Shown: piece by piece, positions 9,493 through 17,059 of the stretch
How the letters are laid out: every line of letters starts with the position of its first letter
How positions within the stretch are numbered: the stretch's first letter is position 1
DNA from: Vogesella indigofera
Lineage (GTDB): Bacteria > Pseudomonadota > Gammaproteobacteria > Burkholderiales > Chromobacteriaceae
Assembly: GCF_003633895.1 (NCBI RefSeq)
Contig: NZ_RBID01000015.1
Span: forward strand, 186,001-250,000
Length of the DNA: 64,000 nt
Reading direction: 5' to 3'
Translations under genes and position numbers: made by a program
The notes under the pieces: model-generated
The model's input: the letters and a program-made list of their open reading frames with translations, nothing else
The model's database searches: none
Told to the model about the DNA's origin: nothing

Positions 9493-9909
9493 CACGCCTC
9501 CTTGGGTAGCGGTAGGCCGCGGAGGGACTTCCGGGTGTAGTCGATCCACTTCTGAACGTAGAGCCTCATTTGAGGGGTGATGGGGTGATGACATAAAAGC
9601 TAAACTCTCAATGTAATTACTGCGCACTTGGGAGACTACGCAGTCAGCTTGCGCACTACTGCAGCTGTATGAGCGGGGTGGCCTAAACTGCTGTCGGCTG
9701 CGCTACCGAGTTGTCAGCTGCTCGGCTTTAGCGGCCACTGGGATGTGCCATGCGAAACGTCAGCAATCAGTCTGCTAGCTGCCCGTGGCGGTACTCCCTG
9801 TCTGAATGACTGCTTTTCTCTTCCGCTTGGGGCCGCTCTCGACCCTGAGCAGACGTTTGCCTACAAGGAAAGCAGACCACTAACAACTGAATTCAAAATG
9901 ATCTAGGCG
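9493..9909. other. Non-coding region carrying the left long inverted repeat
   Basis: A 417-bp region between the DUF262 operon and the next small gene. It holds the presumed DUF262 promoter region and the left arm (9724-9816) of an inverted repeat whose partner is at 13625-13717. A short block near 9660-9690 (GCAGCTGT, GAGCGG, GCCTAAACTGCTG) also recurs in pieces near 13520-13620. No gene was found. Confidence 0.6.
9724..9816 (+). repeat. Left arm of 93-bp inverted repeat
   Basis: This segment aligns with the reverse complement of 13625-13717 at roughly 80% identity, judged by eye. Conserved blocks are TTAGCGGCCACTGGGATGT, AACGTCAGCAATCAGTC, CTAGC, CGTGGCG and GTCTGAATGACTGCTTT, separated by diverged spacers of equal length. 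The arms enclose about 3.8 kb of hypothetical genes and CDI-type tails. The block structure suggests a degraded terminal element of a mobile unit or a structured non-coding repeat. Confidence 0.75.
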
Positions 9910-10281
9910 TTAGCCATGTACAAACACCTTGTGGTTCTTGCCCCTGTCATCAGAAGTGGCAACGATAACTTCGCGACCATCTCTTACCAGGCGAAATCTG
10001 AGATGCACCTCTGACAATGCAGAGGGATTGATTCTGTGATGCTCCATGTGCTTGGGTAACCATTCTTTCCAGTAACCAATAGACTTGTAGAGCCTTACCG
10101 GATATTCACCAGACGGTGAAATGTGACCCGTAGAGAAATTAATTTCGAGTTCATGCCCAGGAACTTGAAAGGCCAGCTCGGTCAACACGTCAATGATGTA
10201 TTCGTCATCGACGTAATTCATGGAGCTTATGAAGAAGTGGCCAAAGTTGTGAAGCATGGCATTAATGTGCTTGTACTTCAT
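9910..10281 (-). CDS. Hypothetical protein, 123 residues
   Basis: Not recognised. The protein is soluble-looking, mixed alpha/beta, without signal peptide or membrane segment. It has an EYIIDVLTELAFQVPGHELEINF core and a C-terminal VHLRFRLVRDGREVIVAT strand pair. The start has an AGAGAT-type ribosome site. Base composition is lower in GC than the flanking chromosome, as for the rest of the island. It could be an immunity-like or accessory protein of the neighbouring defence/CDI genes, but nothing in the sequence proves this. Confidence 0.6.
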   Translation of the reverse strand: MKYKHINAMLHNFGHFFISSMNYVDDEYIIDVLTELAFQVPGHELEINFSTGHISPSGEYPVRLYKSIGYWKEWLPKHMEHHRINPSALSEVHLRFRLVRDGREVIVATSDDRGKNHKVFVHG

Positions 10282-10470
10282 TGAATTATTATCTCTACAT
10301 ACTGTGAATGCCTGCTAATCACGACATGCACCAAATGGCTGCTTCTGGCCGTCAGCTGTCATGCTAGCGCATAGGCATGACAGGTTGCTTGAGCTGGACC
10401 GTAACTTCCTCCTCGCCATAGTGCTGCACCGCAAATAATCAGACTCCTTCCCACTGAAAAGGAGCCTGTC

Positions 10471-10593
10471 ATGGGCACAACTACGAAGCGTGAGGCATGT
10501 AATAGCCAGAGTTTTACCCAGCAAAAATGTAGGCAAACCGAAAAACCCCAAAAACACGTCTACCAATCAAAGTCAGGAATGAGTATCTCTTAA
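10471..10593 (+). CDS. Possible 40-residue ORF with strong ribosome site
   Basis: A short open frame starting MGTTTKREACNSQ and ending at TAA 10591-10593, preceded by AAAAGGAG 7 bases upstream of the ATG. The peptide is basic and polar with no recognisable domain. It could be a genuine microprotein, or the 5' end of a transposase or other gene whose remainder has been lost. The surrounding 10282-10659 stretch otherwise shows no gene. Confidence 0.3.
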   Translation: MGTTTKREACNSQSFTQQKCRQTEKPQKHVYQSKSGMSIS

Positions 10594-10659
10594 TTATTTA
10601 CTGCTTTTCGATGATTCATAAAACCGCCAACAACACAGCAAATATATTACATCAACAAC

Positions 10660-10851
10660 TCACCCGCAGATTGATGCACCAACAACTCCCCTCCACCCCA
10701 TGACACCTATTCGCCCAGTGAAATAACTAAGCACAAACAACAAAAAATAAGCAACGATCAAAATTACAAACACAATCAGCCATAGCCTAATAATATCCAG
10801 AAAAAATTTAAACCATCCTATCTTATTTGAAATAAACCACCAAAGTCCCAT
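10660..10851 (-). CDS. Small membrane protein, 63 residues
   Basis: Not recognised. The protein is almost entirely one long hydrophobic stretch (residues about 16-45, rich in Leu/Ile/Val/Phe) followed by a short Gly-rich tail with GRIGVMGWRG. A GGGGGTG ribosome-like site precedes the ATG. It lies in an AT-rich part of the island beside another membrane protein gene in the same direction. Possible roles as toxin, immunity protein or phage-derived small membrane protein are speculation. Confidence 0.45.
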   Translation of the reverse strand: MGLWWFISNKIGWFKFFLDIIRLWLIVFVILIVAYFLLFVLSYFTGRIGVMGWRGVVGASICG

Positions 10852-11033
10852 ATCACCCCCATCGAAATGGCTTTGTTATTGCAAAATACAAAAAACCATC
10901 ATCCAGTTCGGCCCATGGCATTGAATGAATTATCAAGCACCTCAAAATAATCAGATCGGCACAATATTCCCTGAAATCGACCGAGCATTATTATCGCACA
11001 AGGAGGTACACTTTATCTTTACAACAAGTGCCA

Positions 11034-11474
11034 TCACAACCACCAGAAGCGGCACCTCCAAGAACCCACCATACTCTGCAGTTTGGGTTGGCTAATAAAT
11101 TTTAATCTCCGATTTGCCTTTATTATATATCGCATGCATTTATTAATTAAAATCAATGAAAAACCTATAAAAACGGGCACTCCATACATGTTACGCCACA
11201 CTACTAGCTCTGGTCGAGTAGGCGGATTGTTATTGCAAAACAACCAACCTGACTTTACGCACAAATAATTTCCAATTTCAAAGTTGTAATTATTTAAAAA
11301 ATATCCAAAAATAGGGATATACAACCCCATTAATAGATGATGGAGTCTTTTTGGATCAACAGCCCTGGATACATACCAAGCAATTGGCCAAAGCATTATG
11401 AAAACTGAGCCCTGAGTGGCTTTTGCCAAATACCCCTTCAGTGAGCTTACCTTTTGATTAACAACATTTTTCAT
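11034..11474 (-). CDS. Hypothetical multi-pass membrane protein, 146 residues
   Basis: Not recognised. Three hydrophobic segments are visible at about residues 23-40, 46-62 and 97-112, with a cysteine-containing loop between the second and third (YLCVKSGWLFCNNNPPTRPE). The C-terminus is basic. The coding stretch is AT-rich, quite unlike the chromosome at 15 kb onward. Its place next to CDI-type tails fits a membrane immunity protein, but there is no direct support. Confidence 0.5.
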   Translation of the reverse strand: MKNVVNQKVSSLKGYLAKATQGSVFIMLWPIAWYVSRAVDPKRLHHLLMGLYIPIFGYFLNNYNFEIGNYLCVKSGWLFCNNNPPTRPELVVWRNMYGVPVFIGFSLILINKCMRYIIKANRRLKFISQPKLQSMVGSWRCRFWWL

Positions 11475-11979
11475 TGATGGCTCTTGGATAAATGATGGAA
11501 ACGCGGCTCACAAGTAACTTCTGCCATACAGGCCCCATCGCAGTTTTGGCATACTGAAAAATCAACTGATTCAATCTGTCACAGTCGTCTGGAATAAATT
11601 GAGATATGAAATAATATCGTTAATCATCTGGCTAATGAATTGCTAGTCACCCTCCACACTCAAATTCGTAGAAGCTTCAGCATCACGTTTAACTAAAACA
11701 ACTGGAGGTATTGGACTACTCCCTGTCTGCCGAGAGCATCCGTCGCAGGAACAGCCCAACGGTCAGTTCCTAGCAGGTGGCAGCCATTTTAGCACAGGAG
11801 CATCAACGTCTGCTTTGGCCGACCTCCCGTCAATCGTGCGGGAGAGTCTGCGGGACATCGGCTGGAGCCGACAGACCAGATACGCAAAGTACGGAATGCT
11901 TCAGACCAGTTTTTCAGTCGCCCTCTGGTAAGGAAAGGAAGCGGCCAATCCGCTCGACGACCCACGTCTCCTGCTCCCG
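11475..11979. other. Non-coding or decayed region upstream of the CDI-type tail
   Basis: About 500 bp with no convincing gene. The left part is AT-rich; from about 11700 GC content rises. The block TACTCCCTGTCTG near 11717 also occurs in the left inverted repeat arm near 9791. The right part may be decayed remains of a larger open frame to which the CDI-type tail once belonged, since the tail's homology starts abruptly near 12029. Confidence 0.4.
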
Positions 11980-12708
11980 GTGCGGCATATGGCGTGCGCC
12001 GGTCATCACTTCCAGCTGCACAGGGCCGCCATCAATATTCTGATTGGTGCCGTAACAGGGCAAGGTGGAACGGCTATCACCAAGGAGGGGTTGTCAGTTG
12101 CGGCGGATCAGATGCGCCAGTTGATGCTGGAGGATTCGGCAAAATTTGCCGGAGTGACGGATGGCAAGACAAGCTATGACAATCTGTCTGCAGACAGCGT
12201 TGGGGTGCGTGGGGATGGTAAAAAGCTTGGAGGAACCCGTTGGGATCTGGATGGGTTGTGTGGGGTGGATAATAGTCGTTGTTTAACTAAAGATGGAAAA
12301 CTTGTTTTGGATGAACAAGGTCGTGTGCAATTTAACCAGAAGGCTGCAGGGGTAGACAGCCTTGATAAATTCCTGCAGACAGAGGAAGGTAAAAAGCTGG
12401 CAGGGGCAACAGGAGGAATTCAAGGGGTGAAGGGTACGCTATTTGGTACCCCTTATGAAGCAGGCAGCTGGCAAGACAAGTTGATCGAATCCTTTGCCGG
12501 AACGCATGACATGATTGGGGGGAAGCTCAGTGCTTTATACGATGAGCAAGGAAATGCAAAGCGAGAACGGGATTCGGTAGTGCAGAATGCGCAAGACACA
12601 TGGAGTGCAACGGGTGCCATTGTTGTGTCTTCACCCTTCGCCATGGCAGAGTATTTGCCCCCGCAAGTGTGGAGTGCCATTTCTATTCTACTTAAATCGG
12701 CGAGGTGA
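11980..12708 (+). pseudogene. Orphan C-terminal part of a filamentous haemagglutinin/CdiA-like protein
   Basis: The frame reads about 227 residues from near 12029: an ITKEGLSVAADQMRQLMLEDS segment, a Gly/Asp-rich region, then the tail SWQDKLIESFAGTHDMIGG ending in PPQVWSAISILL. That tail is typical of the end of two-partner-secreted haemagglutinins (CdiA/FhaB). There is no signal peptide, TPS domain or repeat region, so it cannot be secreted on its own. It is best read as a displaced cassette left by recombination, as in orphan cdiA-CT modules. It overlaps the following lipoprotein start by four bases (GTGA). Confidence 0.7.
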
Positions 12709-13100
12709 TTAGCTTGAGGCGGCTTTTTATATTGTTTTTATTAGTATCTCTGTCTGCCTGTACTATTGGCAACGGTCACATATGTGGACCTCAAACCCCT
12801 ATTTTTTATTGTGATAAAGAAGCTTACGATAAACTCCTGCATCCTAAACCATTCGTCGAGCTGTGGCATAAACCAGCAGTTTCTTCAAATATACGATTAA
12901 ATGACTGGGTATCATGTGGTGGATATGGTGATGGTAATTTCACACTGCAATCTAAGAAAATGTTTCCTGGCGAAGATGACAATAAAGCGTACAAAAGGCT
13001 CAGGACAGAAATGTATCGCTGCCTGATTGACAAGGGCTACCGTTATGAACGGTGCGATGAGCCTGCATTTAGAGGAGATGCCATCTGCGGCGGAAAGTAA
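12705..13100 (+). CDS. Small lipoprotein, possible immunity or accessory protein
   Basis: A 131-residue protein with a lipoprotein signal: basic start, hydrophobic stretch LFILFLLVSL and lipobox LSAC with the acceptor Cys near residue 19. The mature part has several cysteines (CGPQ, FYCDKE, SCGGYG, MYRCLIDKGYRYERCD), so disulphides are likely. The GTG start overlaps the stop of the CDI-type tail; a TTG at 12714 is an alternative. Wedged between two copies of the same tail, it fits an immunity or transport accessory gene. The family is not recognised with certainty. Confidence 0.6.
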   Translation: MISLRRLFILFLLVSLSACTIGNGHICGPQTPIFYCDKEAYDKLLHPKPFVELWHKPAVSSNIRLNDWVSCGGYGDGNFTLQSKKMFPGEDDNKAYKRLRTEMYRCLIDKGYRYERCDEPAFRGDAICGGK

Positions 13101-13158
13101 GGTTAGCCTCATAACTGAGGGGTGTTAAGGGAAGAATGCTGGAGGAAAAGGTCGCTTC

Positions 13159-13412
13159 ACATGGGTAGTTGGCAAGACAAGTTAATCGAATCCTTTGCCG
13201 GAACGCATGACATGATTGGGGGGGGGAGCTCAGCGGCTTGTATGATGAGCAAGGAAATGCAACGCGAGGGCGAGATCCGTATAGTGCAGAAAGCACAAAA
13301 TATGTGGAGTGCAACGGGTGCCATTGTTGTGTCTTCACCCTTTGCCATGTCCGAGTATTTGTCCCCTCAGGTGTGGAATGCAATTTCTAGACTGTTGAAA
13401 AATGCCAAGTGA
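13159..13412 (+). pseudogene. Second, frameshifted copy of the CDI-type tail with a G9 tract
   Basis: This repeats 12463-12708 at high identity (GSWQDKLIESFAGTHDMIGG at the start and WSATGAIVVSSPFAM near the end). The tract at 13218-13226 has nine G where the first copy has six G followed by AA. The frame is therefore lost over about 25 codons and regained by a second indel near 13270. The copy lacks everything upstream of the tail. It is either dead, or a cassette whose frame could change by slippage in the G9 run. Confidence 0.7.
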
Positions 13413-13742
13413 ATTGTGGATAACATTGTTATGTTATTGATGGTTGTTTTGTTGCCTGGCGCATTGTCGGAAATGGAACAATGAACCTGCGACGCAAACG
13501 CCCCAAGCGGCGTGTGGCAGCCGCTCATCGACTAGCACAGCTGCACTCTGCTATTGCTTGGACGTCCGCTTCTCAGAATTTCGAGTGACGGCTTCGGGTC
13601 GAGATCGAGCCTAAACTGCTGAGGAAAGCAGTCATTCAGACTGGGGTTGTCGCCACGTGCCGCTAGCTGACTGATTGCTGACGTTGCACAGGGTACATCC
13701 CAGTGGCCGCTAAGGCCGACAAGCGGCCAACAGAACTCTGCC
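13413..13742. other. Non-coding region with the right inverted-repeat arm
   Basis: 330 bp between the second CDI-type tail and the integrase stop. It contains the right inverted-repeat arm and no gene. A short block GCCTAAACTGCTG near 13609 repeats one near 9678. Confidence 0.55.
13625..13717 (-). repeat. Right arm of 93-bp inverted repeat
   Basis: Reverse-complement partner of 9724-9816, with conserved blocks and equal spacer lengths. It lies 26 bp from the stop codon of the integrase, as expected if it belongs to the mobile element rather than to the chromosome. Confidence 0.75.
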
Positions 13743-14943
13743 CTATCCCCTACTCCGCTTGAAGTCCACCGGCCGCACGTTCACACCCTGTTGTGCGTCC
13801 AAGAAGTTCGCCCACCACTGCATCAGCTTGCGCCGTTCGTCCAGATATTCGGCGCGGTGATACGCCGCCCGCACCTTGTTGCGTTCGGCGTGGGCCAGCT
13901 GGCGTTCGATGATGTCCGGATCGAAACCCTCTTCATTCAGCGTAGTGGATGCCAGCGCACGGAAGCCGTGCGGGGTGGCCACGCCCTTGTAGCCCATGCG
14001 CCCCATGGCATAGCTCAGGGTGTTTTCACTCATCGGCCGGTCGTGGTCGGTCATGGCCGGGAACAGTAGCGCACCGCGCCCGCTCAGGGGCCGCAGGCTG
14101 GCCAGCAGGGCAAGGGCTTGCTGTGACAGGGGCACGATGTGCCGCACGCGCATTTTCATGCGCTCGGCCGGGATACGCCATTCCGCCCACTCGATGTCGA
14201 ATTCCTCCCAGCGGGCCGCGCGCAATTCACCAGGTCGCACAAAAGTCAGCACCAGCAGGTGCATGGCGATGCGGGTTGGTTCGTAAAGCTTGGCCGCAGC
14301 CAGCCGACGGTAAAACTCGGGCAGCTCGCCACGCGGCATCGCGGGACGGTGCTCCACTTTGGCGGCGGTCAGCACGCCGGACAGGGCAAGGGCCGGGTTG
14401 ATGGCCAATCGCCCCGTCTGCACGCCGTAGCGCAGCACGGCGCTGATACGCTGCAACACGCGCCTTACTGTCTCGATGGCGCCGCGCTTTTCCACCTTGC
14501 GGACGGTGGCGAGGATTTGAGGGGCTGACAGATCGGTGATGGCGATGTTGCCCAGATCGGGGAAGGCGTCATTCTGCAGTGACTCCAACACGCGGCGAGC
14601 GTGGTCCGGCGTCCAGCGCGGCAGCTGCTTTTCATACCATTCATGCGCCAACAAGGCGAAGGCATTGGCGCTGGCCTCTTTGGCGGCGATCTTGGCCGCT
14701 TTCTTGGCATCGCCCGGGTTCACCCCTTCCGCCAGCTGCTTGCGTGCCTCTGCGGTCTTCTCACGCGCCTCGGCCAGCGAGACAGCCGGATACGTACCCA
14801 AAGCCAGCTTGCACGGCTTGCCAAGATGGCGATAGCGGTACAGCCAGCGTTTACCGCCCCAGGTACAGGGCATCACCATCGGTCAGCTGATACGGTTTGT
14901 CTTGGGGCTTGACCTGCTTTATGGCCAGATCAATCAACGCCAT
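13743..14943 (-). pseudogene. P4-type tyrosine integrase with N-terminal frameshift
   Basis: From 14879 down, a 378-residue frame carries the central and catalytic domains of P4-family integrases: LALGTYPAVSLAEAREK, then catalytic Arg in VRPGELRAARWEEFD, HGFRALAST, LAHAERN and the Tyr in AYHRAEYLDERR. The expected N-terminus (MALIDLAIKQVKPQDKPYQL, then TDGDALYL) is also present, starting at ATG 14943, but in another frame. A small deletion near 14860 removed a few codons and shifted the frame. Translation could start at the internal ATG 14879, giving a protein without its DUF4102 arm-binding N-terminus. It points away from tRNA-Leu, the usual arrangement for a tRNA-targeting island. Confidence 0.8.
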
Positions 14944-15081
14944 GCTTGTGTACCTTTTGCGGTGTACTCTTTTCGCCCGTCAGGCTGGTGCATGGGCACC
15001 CGCCGCGCCCGGCTTTGCCGGACTCAAGGCCGGCTTGCAGGGCTTTGAGGCCCCCGATTGGCGCAATTTATCGTGTCATCA

Positions 15082-15166
15082 TAGTGACACCCCGAAATGT
15101 CACTACGACAAACTTTCAAAAAATCCTTTAAAAACAATGCTGTCACTATGTCACTACCGTCACTAC
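15082..15166 (+). repeat. TGTCACTA-type iterons
   Basis: GTCACTA occurs as an inverted copy at 15082-15088 and as direct copies in 15099-15107, 15141-15148, 15149-15157 and 15158-15166, the last three back to back. Clusters like this upstream of an integrase may bind an excisionase, regulator or initiator. The binder is unknown. Confidence 0.6.
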
Positions 15167-15267
15167 GCATTTTTAGAGGGGTCGGCAAAAGCAGAACAAC
15201 ACACGCCCATCTCCGACAAGGTGCCGCCCGGCATGGCAGGACACACACACATTGATGACAGGCAGGT

Positions 15268-15314
15268 GTGTACCTTTTTCCGGCGCCGCAAAAAAGGTAC
15301 ACAAAAAGGTACAC
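15268..15314. repeat. GTGTACCTTTTT repeats, partly inverted
   Basis: GTGTACCTTTTT at 15268-15279 faces two reverse copies at 15291-15302 and 15303-15314 across a CGGCGCCG centre. Near-copies lie at 14948 and about 14963, next to the integrase start. They have the size and spacing of integrase arm-type sites. This role is inference. Confidence 0.55.
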
Positions 15315-15360
15315 AAAAAAGCCGGATGTTACTGGACGTTGCCGCACGCTACCGGACAAC

Positions 15361-15394
15361 AAAAAACCCGCAAAGCCTTGTAGCTAGCGGGTTT
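15361..15394 (-). terminator. Rho-independent terminator of tRNA-Leu
   Basis: Stem AAACCCGC (15364-15371) with GCGGGTTT (15387-15394); on the minus strand the hairpin is followed by a run of T. It lies 33 bp beyond the tRNA 3' end. Confidence 0.8.
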
Positions 15395-15427
15395 CTGTTC
15401 TGTCTTGGACTTCCTTGGAAGTCAGCG

Positions 15428-15512
15428 TGGTGCCCCCGACCGGAATCGAACCGGTACAGCTTGCGCCGAGGGATTTTAAGTCCCTTGTGTCTACCAATTT
15501 CACCACAGGGGC
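15428..15512 (-). tRNA. tRNA-Leu (UAA)
   Basis: 85 nt. The seven-base acceptor stem closes (GCCCCTG with CGGGGGC), CCA is encoded, the T-arm is GGTTCGATTCC, and a long variable arm is present. The anticodon loop CTTAAAA gives UAA, leucine. The 3' end faces the island integrase, so it is a plausible attachment target, but I found no second copy of its 3' end at the other island boundary. Confidence 0.95.
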
Positions 15513-15583
15513 ACAGACAGGGCGCTGATTCTAGCGCATAAGCGCTGCCGGCGGCAATCTGCGGCCAAGCCTGGCCGCCTTGC

Positions 15584-16867
15584 TCAGCGTGACAGGATGG
15601 CGGTGACGCCCTGGCCGCCGGCGGCGCAGATCGAGATCAGGCCGCGGCCGCTGCCCTTTTCCGCCAGCAGCTTGGCCAGCGTCGCCACCACGCGGCCGCC
15701 GGTGGCGGCAAACGGGTGGCCGGCGGCGATGGAGCTGCCGTTGACGTTGAGCTTGCTGCGGTCGATGCTGCCCAGCGCCGCCGGCAGGCCGAGGCGGTCG
15801 CGGCAGAAGTCGTCCGATTCCCATGCGGCCAGCGTGCACAGCACCACCGCGGCGAAGGCTTCGTGGATTTCGTAGAAATCAAAGTCCTGCAGGCTGAGGC
15901 CATGCTTTTGCAGCAGGCGCGGAATGGCATACGCCGGCGCCATCAGCAGCCCTTCGCGCTCGTCGACAAAGTCCACCGCCGCGACTTCGCCGGCGTCGAG
16001 CCAGGCCAGTACCGGCAGATTGTTGGCCGCCGCCCACGCCTCGCTGGCCAGCAGCACGGCCGAGGCGCCATCGGTGAGCGGCGAGGCGTTGGCGGCGGTG
16101 ATGCTGCCATTGCTGCGCTCGAAGGCTGGCGCCAGTGTCGCCATTTTCTGCAGCGTACTGTCCGGGCGCAGGTTGTTGTCGCGCTGCAGGCCGTGGTACG
16201 GCATCACCAGATCGTCGAAAAAACCGCGCTGGTAGGCGGCGGCCAACCTTTGGTGGCTGGCCAGCGCCAGCTCGTCCTGCGCCTGGCGGCTGATGCCGTA
16301 GCGCTGGGCGGTGATCTCGGCGTGCTGACCCATGGATTTGCCGGTGCGCGGCTCGGCGTTGGCCGGCAACTCCGGCAGCAGGTGCGCCGGCTTCAGTACG
16401 CGCAGCAGGTGCCGGAGCTTGGCGCCGCTGCCCTTGGCGGCGTTGAGGTCCATCAGCGCGCGCTGCAGGCCGCGGTGCACCGCCACCGGCGCGTCCGAGG
16501 TGGTGTCGCTGCCGCAGGCAATGCCGACGTCGATCTGGCCGAGCGCAATCTTGTTGGCGACCAGGATGGCCGCTTCCAGCCCGGTGCCGCAGGCCTGCTG
16601 CACGTCGTAAGCCGGAGTGGCCGGGTGCAGGCCGGACGACAGCACGCACTCGCGCACCAGGTTCCAGTCGCGGGCGTGCTTCATCACCGCGCCGCCGACC
16701 ACTTCGCCCAGCACCTTGCCGTGCAGGCCGTATTTGTCCACCAGCCCGCGCAGGGTATCGGTGAGCATGGTGTGGTTGGAGAGCTGGGCGTAGGCGGTGC
16801 CGGAGCGGGCAAAGGGAATGCGGTTGGCGCCGACGATGGCGACCTTGCGGGGCTGGCCGTGAAGCAT
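15584..16867 (-). CDS. Acetyl-CoA C-acetyltransferase / 3-ketoacyl-CoA thiolase
   Basis: A 427-residue thiolase, which condenses two acetyl-CoA or cleaves 3-ketoacyl-CoA. The nucleophilic cysteine sits in VQQACGTGLEAA, the His in IAAGHPFAATGGR, and the second Cys in CAAGGQG near the C-terminus. It resembles the FadI-like long thiolases used in fatty acid oxidation or polyhydroxyalkanoate metabolism; neighbours do not decide between these. The ATG at 16867 follows GAGGA. A one-mismatch 13-bp motif lies inside at 16238-16250. It is monocistronic, just upstream of the tRNA-Leu. Confidence 0.9.
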   Translation of the reverse strand: MLHGQPRKVAIVGANRIPFARSGTAYAQLSNHTMLTDTLRGLVDKYGLHGKVLGEVVGGAVMKHARDWNLVRECVLSSGLHPATPAYDVQQACGTGLEAAILVANKIALGQIDVGIACGSDTTSDAPVAVHRGLQRALMDLNAAKGSGAKLRHLLRVLKPAHLLPELPANAEPRTGKSMGQHAEITAQRYGISRQAQDELALASHQRLAAAYQRGFFDDLVMPYHGLQRDNNLRPDSTLQKMATLAPAFERSNGSITAANASPLTDGASAVLLASEAWAAANNLPVLAWLDAGEVAAVDFVDEREGLLMAPAYAIPRLLQKHGLSLQDFDFYEIHEAFAAVVLCTLAAWESDDFCRDRLGLPAALGSIDRSKLNVNGSSIAAGHPFAATGGRVVATLAKLLAEKGSGRGLISICAAGGQGVTAILSR

Positions 16868-17001
16868 GGGGAATCCTCGTGTGCGGTGATGGTGTGTTGT
16901 TATGGTGTGGCCGCGCACCGGGCGCGGCGGTCAACTATTAAACACCCGTTTCAAACACCGCGGCAATGTGTGCCGCCGGCACGGCCACCCAGCACAAAGC
17001 A

Positions 17002-17035
17002 ATGCGGCCAACCTTGAACCCAAGGTTGGCCGCAT
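17002..17035. repeat. Inverted pair of the 13-bp motif, likely terminator
   Basis: ATGCGGCCAACCTTG (17002-17016), loop AACC, CAAGGTTGGCCGCAT (17021-17035): a perfect 15-bp stem. It lies 25 bp beyond the stop of the permease gene, so on the minus strand it would form a strong hairpin followed by a moderately T-rich stretch. The arrangement mirrors the inverted DUS pairs that serve as terminators in Neisseria. Confidence 0.85.
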
Positions 17036-17059
17036 CCATTTAGCACCGCTGACAGCGGA

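Larger units (their letters stand above)
14944..15360. other. Integrase upstream region with putative arm-type and iteron repeats
   Basis: About 420 bp between the integrase start and the tRNA-Leu terminator. It contains two repeat families, listed separately at 15082-15166 and 15268-15314, and near 14948 a further copy, GTGTACCTTTT. No credible gene is present on either strand. By position this is the attachment/recombination control region of the island. Confidence 0.5.

Noticed and set aside
9888-9916. attC-like integron site (TAAC ... GCGTTAGCC)
   Set aside because: The right core reads GTTAGCC, not GTTRRRY, and there is no cassette array or integron integrase.
11777-12043. An 88-residue frame before the CDI-type tail
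   Set aside because: No ribosome site and no recognisable sequence; overlaps the start of the better-supported tail frame.
5420-15512. att duplication of the tRNA-Leu 3' end at the left island boundary
   Set aside because: I looked for the T-arm and acceptor sequence near 5.6 kb and 13.5 kb and found none, so the target site is not proven.
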